In this document: positions 6,716-14,967 of the stretch, in pieces
How the letters are laid out: each line of letters starts with the position of its first letter
How positions within the stretch are numbered: the first letter of the stretch is position 1
DNA from: Candidatus Nitrosothermus koennekei
Lineage (GTDB): Archaea; Thermoproteota; Nitrososphaeria; Nitrososphaerales; Nitrosocaldaceae
DNA: 64,000 nt
Assembly: GCA_013538715.1 (NCBI GenBank)
Contig: JACAFH010000006.1
Location: 41,414-105,413, forward strand
Direction: 5' to 3'
Program-made: the position numbers and the translations under genes
The notes under the pieces: generated by a model
What the model was told of the DNA's origin: nothing
Databases searched by the model: none
Seen by the model: only the letters and a program-made list of their open reading frames with translations

Positions 6716-8278
6716 TTGACTCAGGTAGAGAGTAAAGAGAAACATAAATGGAGCACATTAATTCATAATGGCGTAGCATTTCCGCCTGCATATAACTATA
6801 AAGGTTTAAGCATAAAAATCAAAGATAAGGAGATAAAATTAACACCAGAGCAAGAGGAGATGGCATATGCATGGGCTAAGAAAAAAGATACGCCATATAT
6901 TAAGGATAATGTATTTGTAACTAATTTCCTAAGCGATTTCTTGAGATTATTTCCTGAAGAATTTAGAGATGCTAATATAAAAGATATAGATTTTAATTCT
7001 CTATATGAATATGTAGATAATGAAAAAAGAGCAAAAGAGCTTCTAAGTAAAGAAGAAAAAAAGATTTTAGCAGCAGAGCGAAAAAAGATAAGAGAAGAGA
7101 TGAGAAACAAATATGCATGGGCTATTGTAGATGGAGTAAAATTTGACGTAGCAAACTGGATGGTAGAACCTCCTGGATTATTTATGGGAAGAGGAGAGCA
7201 TCCACTTAGAGGACGATGGAAGCCACGTATTAATGATAATGACATAATACTTAATCTAGGAGAGGATGCACCAATTCCTAAAGGTAACTGGAAAGATATA
7301 GTTCATGATCATGAATCTATGTGGCTTGCAAAGTGGATAGATAAATTGACAAATAAAGAGAAGTATGTATGGTTGTCAGATACTGCAAAATTAAGACAAG
7401 AAAGGGACAAAGCTAAATATGACAAAGCTAAAGAACTCTCAAAACATATAGATAAAGTTGTAAAGAGGATCTATAAATCCATGAATGCTAAAAATAAGAG
7501 AGAGAGAATGGTAGCAACTGTAGCATATCTAATATATAAATTAGCTATGAGGGTAGGTGATGAAAAGGATTCAGATGAAGCTGATACAGTAGGTGCATCT
7601 ACATTACGACTGGAGCACGTCAAATTGAACAGAGATAGTATAGAGTTTGATTTCCTTGGTAAGGATAGTGTTAGATGGCAGAAGAGTATAAAGATAGATG
7701 AAGAGAATAAGATAGTATACGATAATTTGAAAGAGTTTATGGATGGCAAAAAGAGAGGCGATGTTATATTCTCTGATATAACATCTAGAAGTGTTAACGA
7801 TTTCTTAGGAAAGATAGTTAAAGGATTAACGGCAAAAGTATTTAGAACATATCTTGCTACAGAAGTAGTTGCAAAATATTTATCTAAAATAGATAAAGAG
7901 TTAACTACTAGTGAATACGCAAAGATATATCATGCTAAGATGGCAAATTTACAAGCAGCAATAACATGTAATCATAAACGTGCGCCTCCTAAAAATTTTG
8001 AGAAGAGTTTAGAGAAAAAGGAGGAGAGATTAAAAAAGATACTTTCTACTACTCCAAAGACAGAGAAGCAAGCAAGAAGACTTAAGGAGCAGGAAGAGAA
8101 GATAAGATTTCAGTTGGAATTATCTATAAATACTAAGGACTACAATCTTAACACATCATTAAGGAATTATATAGATCCTAGAGTATTCAAATCATGGTGT
8201 GATCAAGTTGGTCTTAAATGGCAGAGTTTATATCCAACATCTTTACAAAGGAAATTTCAATGGGTTAATGATACGTAG
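6716..8278 (+). CDS. topIB: DNA topoisomerase IB (eukaryote-like, thaumarchaeal type)
   Basis: 520 residues. The N-terminal core resembles eukaryotic topoisomerase I: KWSTLIHNGVAFPPAY near residue 11, then the DNA-binding core with WMVEPPGLFMGRGEHPLRGRWKPR (quoted in part), and the catalytic region with a KLAMRVGDEKD helix (first catalytic Arg), YHAKMANLQ/ITCNHKR, a coiled linker near 420-465, and the terminal catalytic Tyr region NTSLRNYIDPRVFKSWC. The enzyme relaxes supercoils through a 3'-phosphotyrosine. This type is a hallmark of Nitrososphaeria and relatives among archaea. The start is a TTG at 6716; the family's conserved N-terminus begins about ten residues later, so it cannot start much further downstream. 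Confidence 0.93.
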   Translation: MTQVESKEKHKWSTLIHNGVAFPPAYNYKGLSIKIKDKEIKLTPEQEEMAYAWAKKKDTPYIKDNVFVTNFLSDFLRLFPEEFRDANIKDIDFNSLYEYVDNEKRAKELLSKEEKKILAAERKKIREEMRNKYAWAIVDGVKFDVANWMVEPPGLFMGRGEHPLRGRWKPRINDNDIILNLGEDAPIPKGNWKDIVHDHESMWLAKWIDKLTNKEKYVWLSDTAKLRQERDKAKYDKAKELSKHIDKVVKRIYKSMNAKNKRERMVATVAYLIYKLAMRVGDEKDSDEADTVGASTLRLEHVKLNRDSIEFDFLGKDSVRWQKSIKIDEENKIVYDNLKEFMDGKKRGDVIFSDITSRSVNDFLGKIVKGLTAKVFRTYLATEVVAKYLSKIDKELTTSEYAKIYHAKMANLQAAITCNHKRAPPKNFEKSLEKKEERLKKILSTTPKTEKQARRLKEQEEKIRFQLELSINTKDYNLNTSLRNYIDPRVFKSWCDQVGLKWQSLYPTSLQRKFQWVNDT

Positions 8279-8473
8279 GTAGCGAGCGCTTCTATATCTG
8301 AATTTATATATAATCAAATTATATTATTTCACTTATAATCAATTTAAATAATTATAGGTTAATATCTATAATAATATATCTCTTATTCATAATATTTAGT
8401 TAGTTCTTTATTCGAGTAGTATAACACGATAAGATTTAAATTATAATTGAATTTTCTTTATTATGATCTATAA

Positions 8474-8971
8474 ATGATAAATTGGCTACAGCGGGTTGGT
8501 AGTGCAATACCACGTGGCTTCTCTAGATATTATGTATTAACATTACTTAAAGAACAAGCATTAACTGGTAAACAGATAATGGAGGTTGCTGCAAAGGATA
8601 GTGGAGGTATGTGGAAACCATCAGCAGGATTAGTATATCCTTTACTTGGTAGATTGTTACAAGAAGGTCTAATAGAAGAGGATGAAATGGGTAGGTATAG
8701 AATAACAGAGAAAGGATTGAATGTTCTTAAAGATATACAATATATGGAAGATATAGTGAAGAAGCAGCTGGATGTGGTTTTAAAGATTGGTAATGTGGGA
8801 AAGTTTGTTGTAGCAGATCTACTTGAGCGTTTAACCTCTATCTCAAGCATATTAGGAGAGAATTTGGATAAGATGACTAAAGAAGAGAGAGAAAAGTATA
8901 AAGAGTTTTTATTGAAGGAACTTAAAAAGATAGAAGAGAGAGATAGAAGAGAGAAGATAAATATAGAATAA
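8474..8971 (+). CDS. PadR-family transcriptional regulator
   Basis: 165 residues. The N-terminal winged helix has PadR hallmarks: RYYVLTLLKEQALTGKQIMEVAAK, then SAGLVYPLLGRLLQEGLIEE and a GRYRITEKG wing (all within residues 18-85). A helical dimerisation or effector part follows. The final A of its stop codon is the first base of the next gene's ATG (TAATG), so it is probably co-translated with the asparagine-synthase-like protein and may regulate it. Effector unknown. Confidence 0.85.
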   Translation: MINWLQRVGSAIPRGFSRYYVLTLLKEQALTGKQIMEVAAKDSGGMWKPSAGLVYPLLGRLLQEGLIEEDEMGRYRITEKGLNVLKDIQYMEDIVKKQLDVVLKIGNVGKFVVADLLERLTSISSILGENLDKMTKEEREKYKEFLLKELKKIEERDRREKINIE

Positions 8972-9915
8972 TGATAACTTTATGCTCTAAATTATCTTAT
9001 ATTTTAAGAAAGGAACTAGATTGTAATACAATAATGTTATCTGGGGGACTAGATTCTAGTATATTATCAATAATTGGGAAAGGTATGTTAAAGAATGCTA
9101 TTACAATAGCATATAAAGATGCTCCAGATCTAGAGTATGCAAAATTTATAGCAAAAGAATGTAATATGAAGCATATAATAAGTAATATTGATGATAATAA
9201 AGTGTTAACATATGCTAGAGAAATAATAAGGATTATGCATACATTCTCTCCTATTGAGATTAGGAACAGTATAGTTATATACGCATCATTACTAGAAGCA
9301 AAAAAGAACTCTATTGATTGTATAATAACGGGTGATGGAGCAGATGAATTATTTGCTGGTTATAATTATCTATTACACTTTGATTATGAACAATTAAGTA
9401 AAGAATTAGAGAGACTACTAAAAATAATGAGTTTTTCATCGATACCTATATCAAATGATCTCCATGTTAGGATATCTCAACCGTATCTCTCCAACGAGAT
9501 TATAGAACTTGCTAAGAGTATTCCTATAGAGCTTAAGGTTAGAGAGTATAATGGTGTTAGATTCGGTAAATGGATTTTAAGAGAGTGTTTCAAAGAGTTT
9601 AGAGAGATAGCATTTAGGAAGAAGATGGCTATGGAAGAGGGTTCCGGTTTAAGTAATATATCTTATCTATTTGATGCTATTATAGACGATCTTACTTATA
9701 ACATGGAGAGTAAGAGTATATATGAAAATGAAAGGGTGAAGATAAGGAGTAAAGAACATCTCTATTATTATAAAATATTTAGAGAATTATTTGGTGCTCC
9801 AAAATATAATAATAAAGGCTTTCTATGTCCAGATTGCCTCTCTTCTATTGAAAGAGATTTTAGATTTTGTAAAGTATGTGGAGCGTTCCCTATAAAGCCT
9901 ATTTATATTTGTTAG
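8971..9915 (+). CDS. Asparagine-synthase-like ATP-pyrophosphatase with C-terminal zinc ribbon
   Basis: 314 residues. The PP-loop ATP site SGGLDSS (about 24-30) and the AsnB-type motif TGDGADELFAGY (about 111-122) place it with the synthetase domain of asparagine synthase B. The N-terminal glutaminase domain is absent, so it would use free ammonia or act on another acyl-adenylate. The C-terminus ends in a zinc ribbon, CPDC-x10-CKVCG, unusual for asparagine synthase and suggestive of protein or RNA binding. It is coupled to a PadR regulator. In an ammonia oxidiser, ammonia-dependent amidation is plausible; the real substrate is unknown. The 3' end overlaps the convergent YHS gene by 17 bp. Confidence 0.8.
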   Translation: MITLCSKLSYILRKELDCNTIMLSGGLDSSILSIIGKGMLKNAITIAYKDAPDLEYAKFIAKECNMKHIISNIDDNKVLTYAREIIRIMHTFSPIEIRNSIVIYASLLEAKKNSIDCIITGDGADELFAGYNYLLHFDYEQLSKELERLLKIMSFSSIPISNDLHVRISQPYLSNEIIELAKSIPIELKVREYNGVRFGKWILRECFKEFREIAFRKKMAMEEGSGLSNISYLFDAIIDDLTYNMESKSIYENERVKIRSKEHLYYYKIFRELFGAPKYNNKGFLCPDCLSSIERDFRFCKVCGAFPIKPIYIC

Positions 9916-10036
9916 GTTTCTTTGCAAAGATCTTCTTGCAACCATCACAACAAAAGTAATACTTCCTACCTTCATATTCATATTCTACAGCATCTTTCTC
10001 TTCTAACTCTATCCCACAGACCGGATCTTTCGGCAT
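9899..10036 (-). CDS. Tiny YHS-domain metal-binding protein
   Basis: 45 residues on the minus strand. It begins MPKDPVCGIEL, continues through YEYEGRKYYFCCDGCKKIF and ends KKPNKYK. This is a nearly minimal YHS domain (DPVCGM...YFCC.GC...F...P..Y), found in heavy-metal ATPases, copper and mercury chaperones and stand-alone proteins. The cysteines C7, C29, C30 and C33 are positioned for metal binding. It overlaps the 3' end of the asparagine-synthase-like gene convergently. A role in copper handling would suit this copper-dependent organism but is inferred. Confidence 0.8.
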   Translation of the reverse strand: MPKDPVCGIELEEKDAVEYEYEGRKYYFCCDGCKKIFAKKPNKYK

Positions 10037-10068
10037 ACATTTATTGTATAAATCTAATCATAAATATC

Positions 10069-10573
10069 TTATGCCTTCACAATTACCATTACACTATCTT
10101 TATATTCCCTCTCTATACCCTTCTTCCATTCTTCCCAATAGTCATAAGTAACATCCAACTCAAAAAGCACTATAAAGATATACTTATAGTAATTTAGATA
10201 TCTTACGATCTTATCTGCTATAGTCTTGAGCTCCCTACTTGTAGTAGGTCCTTTTATCTCTATAGCTATATTTTTAATTACTATATCTGGTCTTGATGAA
10301 CCGGTTTGTTGTTCAAGTTCTGCTTCAGGAAACTCTTTTCTAAGATAACCCCAAAGACTATACTGGTAATCACGTTCACTATTACATCGAGGTGGTTTAA
10401 ATTCCTCTATCTCCGTTTTGATTACGCTAACCGTATCAGGTAACGACTTCTCATCCCTCTTCTGTAATATTTTTGCAATTTTTTATCACCCTAATGGTAA
10501 GGTCTGCTATACTACCTTCTTTATATAGCTTTTTATTATGCTTTCTAGTTCTAATTCTGCTTTTTATACTCAT
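10069..10573 (-). pseudogene. Frameshifted PD-(D/E)XK nuclease-like gene
   Basis: An ATG at 10573 opens 40 codons that end at a TGA (10453-10451). A second frame then continues without a stop to 10069. Dropping one base from the A-run on the minus strand (plus-strand T run at 10479-10484) joins them into a 167-residue protein. The joined protein has SSRPDIVIKNIAIEIKGP near residues 100-117, the PD...(D/E)xK core of restriction-endonuclease-like nucleases, and an upstream SERDYQYSLWGYL helix. Frameshift in a homopolymer may be a real mutation, a sequencing error or slippage-dependent expression. Part of a defence system is possible but no partner gene is adjacent. Confidence 0.7.
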
Positions 10574-10650
10574 TTATATATTAAATATTAATATATAAAT
10601 ATTTTAATATAACGATAACATCAAATATCCTATTATGAAAGTATAATGAT

Positions 10651-10881
10651 ATGGTAGAAGAGAGTGAACAAGATTTAGTAAAGTTGTTCGAAGATCTAGT
10701 TAAAGAATATGGAAAGACACAGAGTCTTAATATGTTTAAGCATTATCATAGAACAGGATTTGGACCAAAACACCCACCTACTATTCCAGATAATATAGAG
10801 TATGTAATAGATGGGAGGAAGGTAAAAGTTAGGTGTATTTGTGGTGCATCATTAGATCTTACAGACTATAATAAGATCTGA
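10651..10881 (+). CDS. Small conserved-looking protein with CxC motif
   Basis: 76 residues, acidic helical N-terminus (EESEQDLVKLFEDLVKEYG), a TGFGPKHPPTIP turn, and a C-terminal beta segment with RCICG. Only two cysteines are present, so metal binding would need a dimer or other ligands. It stands alone between the broken nuclease and the pyrophosphatase. No family is recognised; the balanced composition and archaeal-looking start favour a real gene. Confidence 0.55.
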   Translation: MVEESEQDLVKLFEDLVKEYGKTQSLNMFKHYHRTGFGPKHPPTIPDNIEYVIDGRKVKVRCICGASLDLTDYNKI

Positions 10882-10896
10882 GCAATATAAATATCC

Positions 10897-11433
10897 TTAT
10901 GTACGTATATTAAATTTCTCATTATAATGCTTCATAGATTTGATCAAAACATCTTTTGCATATGGAGCGTCATACCAGCCTACAATCTCGACTTTTTTAC
11001 CCTCTAGATCCTTATATACTTGAAAGAAATGTGACATCTCTTTAAGTACATGTGTTTCTATATCATTAATACTATTCAATCCATCATATCTAGGATCATT
11101 AACAGGTACACATAAGATCTTATCATCTATAGTTCCTGAATCATTCATACGTAGCAATCCTATAGGTCTCGCTTCTATCAATACCCCTGGATATGTAGGA
11201 TTTGTAACAAGCACTAGAGCATCTAATGGGTCTCCATCTTCTCCTAATGTTTGAGGTATCATACCATAATCTCCAGGATAGTGTAAAGGTGAGAATAGTA
11301 CTCTATCTAGTTTTATTATATTGCTATCCTTATCATATTCATACTTATTCATTGAACCTTTTGGAATTTCTACTATTACATTGATTATATCTGGCACATT
11401 CTTACCAATATGTAATCCATGCCATAAATTCAT
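10897..11433 (-). CDS. ppa: Inorganic pyrophosphatase
   Basis: 178 residues, family I soluble pyrophosphatase. The conserved strands and acidic metal site are present: IPKGSMNKYEYDKDS, then DYGMIPQTLGEDGDPLDALVLV (split motif with the catalytic aspartates), and VPVNDPRYDGLNSI. It hydrolyses PPi produced by biosynthesis. It lies 27 bp after the S9 gene on the same strand and may be read through from the ribosomal operon. Confidence 0.96.
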   Translation of the reverse strand: MNLWHGLHIGKNVPDIINVIVEIPKGSMNKYEYDKDSNIIKLDRVLFSPLHYPGDYGMIPQTLGEDGDPLDALVLVTNPTYPGVLIEARPIGLLRMNDSGTIDDKILCVPVNDPRYDGLNSINDIETHVLKEMSHFFQVYKDLEGKKVEIVGWYDAPYAKDVLIKSMKHYNEKFNIRT

Positions 11434-11459
11434 GTTAATATATAGTAGCGAGTTATATT

Positions 11460-11891
11460 TTATCTATACGATTTCTGTCTCCTTCTTCTTGCACCAGGAC
11501 CACCAAATTTTTTAGGTTCAACTTGTCTAGGATCTCCTGATAATAGATGTTTATCATACTCTATGAATTTGGCTGTTAGTTCTTCTCTTACAGATTTTGA
11601 TAATGGATGTGTAGTATCAGATTTATAACCTGTAAGAGCTCTTGCTATAGCCGTAGCAACTGCTACTGCTTGACCCATGATACCACCACCTTCTACTCTA
11701 ATATTTATGTCAACTGTATTTATTATATCCCCAGCGATCCTTAAAGGAACAATCATAACATCTCTGGCAACTGTTGGTGTTATAATCTCGATTGGTATAT
11801 TATTTATCCTAACCCTACCTTTACCTTTTACTATACTTGCTACTGCTCTTGCACATTTTCTTGATGCTGGATATAGTTCTAACCTATTCAT
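11460..11891 (-). CDS. rps9: 30S ribosomal protein S9 (uS9)
   Basis: 143 residues. Typical archaeal uS9: RKCARAVASIVKGKGRVRIN at the start, GGGIMGQAVAVATAIARAL in the middle, and the basic C-terminal tail that reaches the P-site tRNA (KKFGGPGARRRRQKSYR). The start overlaps the L13 stop by 4 bp. Last ribosomal gene of the rpoD-L18e-L13-S9 operon. Confidence 0.97.
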   Translation of the reverse strand: MNRLELYPASRKCARAVASIVKGKGRVRINNIPIEIITPTVARDVMIVPLRIAGDIINTVDINIRVEGGGIMGQAVAVATAIARALTGYKSDTTHPLSKSVREELTAKFIEYDKHLLSGDPRQVEPKKFGGPGARRRRQKSYR

Positions 11892-12364
11892 TCATTCCAC
11901 CCTATAAGCTTTGCAATTTCAGATATAGGTGTATAGTATAATATAGGTTTTCTTATCTTTGCATCTTGTATCTGTATAGCATCAGTTTTTGAATATTCAT
12001 TAGGTACTCCAATGTAAACTCTTAGTCTGTCCATTGCTCTCATACCTTTAGGCCTTCTTATAGGTACCATACCTCTAACCATCTTTGTGATTATATTATT
12101 TGGGGCTCTAGGATGAATAGGTGTATGTTTAGGATTTATGACACTCTTTATCTGTAGATAATCTCTATACTCTTTTAATATACTATACTTATTACCACTA
12201 AATACAGATTTCTCTGAGTTAAGTATCACTACCCTTTTACCGTTTAAGAGTAATTTTGCTACATTAGAACATAGTCTTCCTGCAATATGATCAGTTGCAT
12301 CTATTATAAGTGTGTCTTTCTTATTTGCTAAATCTTTTAACTCTTCTCGTGAGAGCTCAACCAA
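11888..12364 (-). CDS. rpl13: 50S ribosomal protein L13 (uL13)
   Basis: 158 residues. Archaeal uL13 motifs: DATDHIAGRLCSNVAKLLLNGK, NSEKSVFSG, HPRAPNNIITKMVRGMVP and KGMRAMDRLRVYIGVP. It overlaps the genes on both sides (S9 by 4 bp, L18e by 8 bp), as in a tightly coupled operon. Confidence 0.97.
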   Translation of the reverse strand: MVELSREELKDLANKKDTLIIDATDHIAGRLCSNVAKLLLNGKRVVILNSEKSVFSGNKYSILKEYRDYLQIKSVINPKHTPIHPRAPNNIITKMVRGMVPIRRPKGMRAMDRLRVYIGVPNEYSKTDAIQIQDAKIRKPILYYTPISEIAKLIGWNE

Positions 12365-12701
12365 TTATGATCACCTCCTTTCCATCAGGATATCTATTTA
12401 ACATCTCTTCTATGGTCAGTATACTACCTCCTGCATCTTTTATCTTCTTTGCTGCTGTTTGAGAGATAGAGAACGTTCCAATTATTATTTTATGATTTAT
12501 GTTACCTTTAGCAAGTACTTTGCCTGGTACTATAATCTTACTTCCATCACGTGTATATCTATTGATCCTTTCTAGATTTACTTCAACTCTTCTGCTTCTT
12601 GATCTCTGCAACATCTTAGCACATGCTACCCATACAGAAGCATTATTGCTCTTTCCAGCAGCATTCAACTTTTCTATTATTTCACATAGTGGATTTTGCA
12701 T
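12357..12701 (-). CDS. rpl18e: 50S ribosomal protein L18e (eL18)
   Basis: 114 residues, archaeal/eukaryotic L18e. Visible signatures are SRSRRVEVNLERINRYTRDGS, VPGKVLAKGNINHKIIIGTFSIS and AKKIKDAGGSILTIEE. It overlaps the rpoD 3' end by 20 bp. Confidence 0.95.
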   Translation of the reverse strand: MQNPLCEIIEKLNAAGKSNNASVWVACAKMLQRSRSRRVEVNLERINRYTRDGSKIIVPGKVLAKGNINHKIIIGTFSISQTAAKKIKDAGGSILTIEEMLNRYPDGKEVIIIG

Positions 12702-13350
12702 ACTCTTTCTCCTCTCGTAGTTTATTTATACTATTCTCAAATGACTTCAACTTTTCAACTAAAATTCTTACACTCTCAAGTAATATTTCTCTACTAGTTA
12801 AAGAACCTACACTCTCAATATTTAATATATACTCATCTTTACTAGTATCTACCTCTTTTAATACAGATACTGTTGCAGCTTGCCATTTTGCATGCATCTT
12901 TCCACTCCCCAATCTTGCATATCCTTCTAGTTTTATCTTTTGTCCTTTTGCTAAAATCACTATAGGTATATTAGGAGAGATAGGCTTTACTATATCATCT
13001 TCAGATACAATATCTGACGATAATACTTGTCTAGTCTTATCTTTAGCCTCTACATCTAAGTAAATCATAACTCTACATTTAGAACATCCTAAATTACTTT
13101 TGCAACTACATTCATCAGCAGATACAAATCTACCTATCTCAGTCTTTAATGGAATAAGACCTATTCTATGCACTAAGATCTCATCATGCATAGGAGACGA
13201 ATTATAATGTAATACTACATCATCAACAGCCATTATAGGGACTTCATTTAGCGCAAATCTTCTTAAAGTATTTATATATTGCCTAGGGAAACCTAGAAAC
13301 CTTAATGATATACTCTCATCGCTTTCTTTGATTATATCTACTGATCTCAA
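12682..13350 (-). CDS. rpoD: RNA polymerase subunit D (Rpo3)
   Basis: 222 residues. It is the archaeal alpha-like assembly subunit that pairs with RpoL. The dimerisation motif FLGFPRQYINTLRRFALNEVP is followed by DEILVHRIGLIPL. An inserted domain near residue 95 has a cysteine cluster (CSCKSNLGCSKC) of the kind that binds an Fe-S cluster in many archaea. The start is a TTG at 13350, which fits the family N-terminus; no nearby ATG is better. First gene of the ribosomal operon, with the tRNA-Phe gene upstream on the other strand. Confidence 0.95.
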   Translation of the reverse strand: MRSVDIIKESDESISLRFLGFPRQYINTLRRFALNEVPIMAVDDVVLHYNSSPMHDEILVHRIGLIPLKTEIGRFVSADECSCKSNLGCSKCRVMIYLDVEAKDKTRQVLSSDIVSEDDIVKPISPNIPIVILAKGQKIKLEGYARLGSGKMHAKWQAATVSVLKEVDTSKDEYILNIESVGSLTSREILLESVRILVEKLKSFENSINKLREEKEYAKSTM

Positions 13351-13440
13351 TTCCTAATGAGATAGGAATCTGTCATTTAAAAACGTAACTAATACTCAAT
13401 CAGTAAGATTATTAAAATACATCTACTAACATATTGCTAT

Positions 13441-13538
13441 GCCGCCGTAGCTCAGTCTGGGAGAAGATCCCAAAAGCACTCGACTGATGGGTGATGCTGA
13501 AGACCGAGCTGTCGTGAGCTCAAATCTCACCGGCGGCA
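13441..13538 (+). tRNA. tRNA-Phe (GAA) with two very short introns
   Basis: The acceptor strands GCCGCCG and CGGCGGC pair perfectly, the discriminator is A13538, and the T arm is GTGAG-CTCAAAT-CTCAC. The anticodon loop CTGAAGA gives GAA. The raw 98 nt do not fold as a tRNA until two insertions are removed. One is about 11 nt in the 3' strand of the D stem (about 13465-13475). The other is about 13 nt in the 5' anticodon stem (about 13483-13495). The remaining 74 nt form a normal tRNA-Phe with GCTC/GAGC and CTCGG/CCGAG stems. Both positions are non-canonical; cutting sites may shift by a base. No CCA is encoded. Confidence 0.85.
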
Positions 13539-13679
13539 TTATTATATATATGTTTACCTCTTACATGAGGTATTTGATTGATCTCTTATTTAAGGTGTTT
13601 ATCTTAGATAGAATAAATATAACAATTTGAGTAAACAATTATATTAAAGTAGAATATATTATTTCAATACATAATTTAA

Positions 13680-14537
13680 TTAAAATATCTTGATTTTATT
13701 AATTATATCCTCATTTGGTTCATCTATCTTTATATACGATGCATATCTATTTCCGTATGGTTCTTTACATGAGAAGATAGTTAGTATCAACCCATCATGA
13801 TTCGTTTTATAACCATTACATGCTTCATGAGATCTTATTACTCTAGAACAATTTAAAAGATTTATAGCGTTAAGTGTTATATCTTTACCAAAGAAGTATC
13901 CATATCCTCTAAATGAAGGGATAAAGCCTTTCAATCCATCTTTCGGATCATTCCATAGTATCTGTTCAAGTATATCATTGTCAGCTAATGCTAGATCTAG
14001 TTTAGAGGTTAGAGTTATAGGTAAGCCTCCATGTAACATCAAAATCTTCTTATTTATTAATGCGTTATATAGCAAATCAAATAATCCTTTTAGTTCATTA
14101 TAAGCTCTCTCATCATTAAACTTATTGTATAACATTGACGGCATATCATATGGCATAAATGGTAAGTTAGGATACTCATGATTGCCTCTAAGTAATATAA
14201 TCCTATTACCTAACTTAACTTTCAGACTTAGGATCAAATGATAGACTTCTACAGACTTGAGACCTCTATCACCATAATCGCCTAGAAAGACAAATATAGT
14301 ATCTGATGTAAATGGGTCACTATCTATCAATATCCTTACTAGTGCATCAAAATCTCCATGAATATCGCCTATAACTATCATGTCATTGCTATCAATCTCA
14401 ACAAGAGCATTATTTATTCTAGCATTCTTCATACCATAATCTCTCTCATTTCTAATTATCTCTTTACTGTCTCTCACTAATCTCAAGAATGTATAAAGAT
14501 TAGTATTATTAGCCTCTTCAATTAATTCCTTAAGCAC
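13680..14537 (-). CDS. PPP-family serine/threonine protein phosphatase
   Basis: 285 residues. The complete metallophosphatase signature is visible: GDIHG (about 58), GDYGDRG (about 88), RGNHE (about 120) and LHGGLP (about 169). It would remove phosphate from Ser/Thr in proteins with a two-metal centre. GDYGDRG has a Gly where GDYVDRG is usual. The gene is divergent from Hsp20 with only about 43 bp between starts, so the promoters nearly overlap. Confidence 0.9.
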   Translation of the reverse strand: MLKELIEEANNTNLYTFLRLVRDSKEIIRNERDYGMKNARINNALVEIDSNDMIVIGDIHGDFDALVRILIDSDPFTSDTIFVFLGDYGDRGLKSVEVYHLILSLKVKLGNRIILLRGNHEYPNLPFMPYDMPSMLYNKFNDERAYNELKGLFDLLYNALINKKILMLHGGLPITLTSKLDLALADNDILEQILWNDPKDGLKGFIPSFRGYGYFFGKDITLNAINLLNCSRVIRSHEACNGYKTNHDGLILTIFSCKEPYGNRYASYIKIDEPNEDIINKIKIF

Positions 14538-14580
14538 ATGGATATTATAATTACTAAAGATAAAAACTTAATACTAGTAA

Positions 14581-14967
14581 ATGAAAAGTATAATTATGAT
14601 ATTAAGATATATCATTAAAGAGTTGATGAGAGAGATTAGCAATAGATCTAGAGAATTCTTTGAGTTTGTAATGCCACCAATAGATATAGCAGAAGATGGT
14701 AACGACCTAGTTATATTAATGGATCTTGCCGGTTTTAAAAAGGAAGATATAACAGTCAGAATAAGTGATAATATACTAAATATAAGAGCCAAGAGAGAAT
14801 TAGATTATCTTAACAAGTATATACAACAGAGACCATTAAGGATAGAGAAGAGTATACCACTTCCTATCACTATAAAGAGGGATGAAGAATTAAAGGCAAC
14901 ATATAAGGATGGAGTACTTGAGATAAGGATTCCCATAAGTGGAGTATCATCTATAAAGATAGAATAA
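14581..14967 (+). CDS. hsp20: Hsp20 small heat-shock protein
   Basis: 128 residues. A helical N-terminus leads into the alpha-crystallin domain: VILMDLAGFKKEDITVRISDN at about residues 43-63 and the closing motif YKDGVLEIRIP at about 109-119, with an IKI tail resembling the I-x-I oligomer anchor. It is an ATP-independent holdase. A TATA-like AACTTAATA lies just before the start. Internal ATGs exist at codons 6 and 16, so the N-terminus is not certain. Confidence 0.92.
   Translation: MKSIIMILRYIIKELMREISNRSREFFEFVMPPIDIAEDGNDLVILMDLAGFKKEDITVRISDNILNIRAKRELDYLNKYIQQRPLRIEKSIPLPITIKRDEELKATYKDGVLEIRIPISGVSSIKIE

Noticed and set aside
9922..10197. 91-residue frame on the plus strand
   Set aside because: It lies opposite the YHS gene and the frameshifted nuclease, both of which have clear domain signatures on the minus strand; the plus product is low-complexity.
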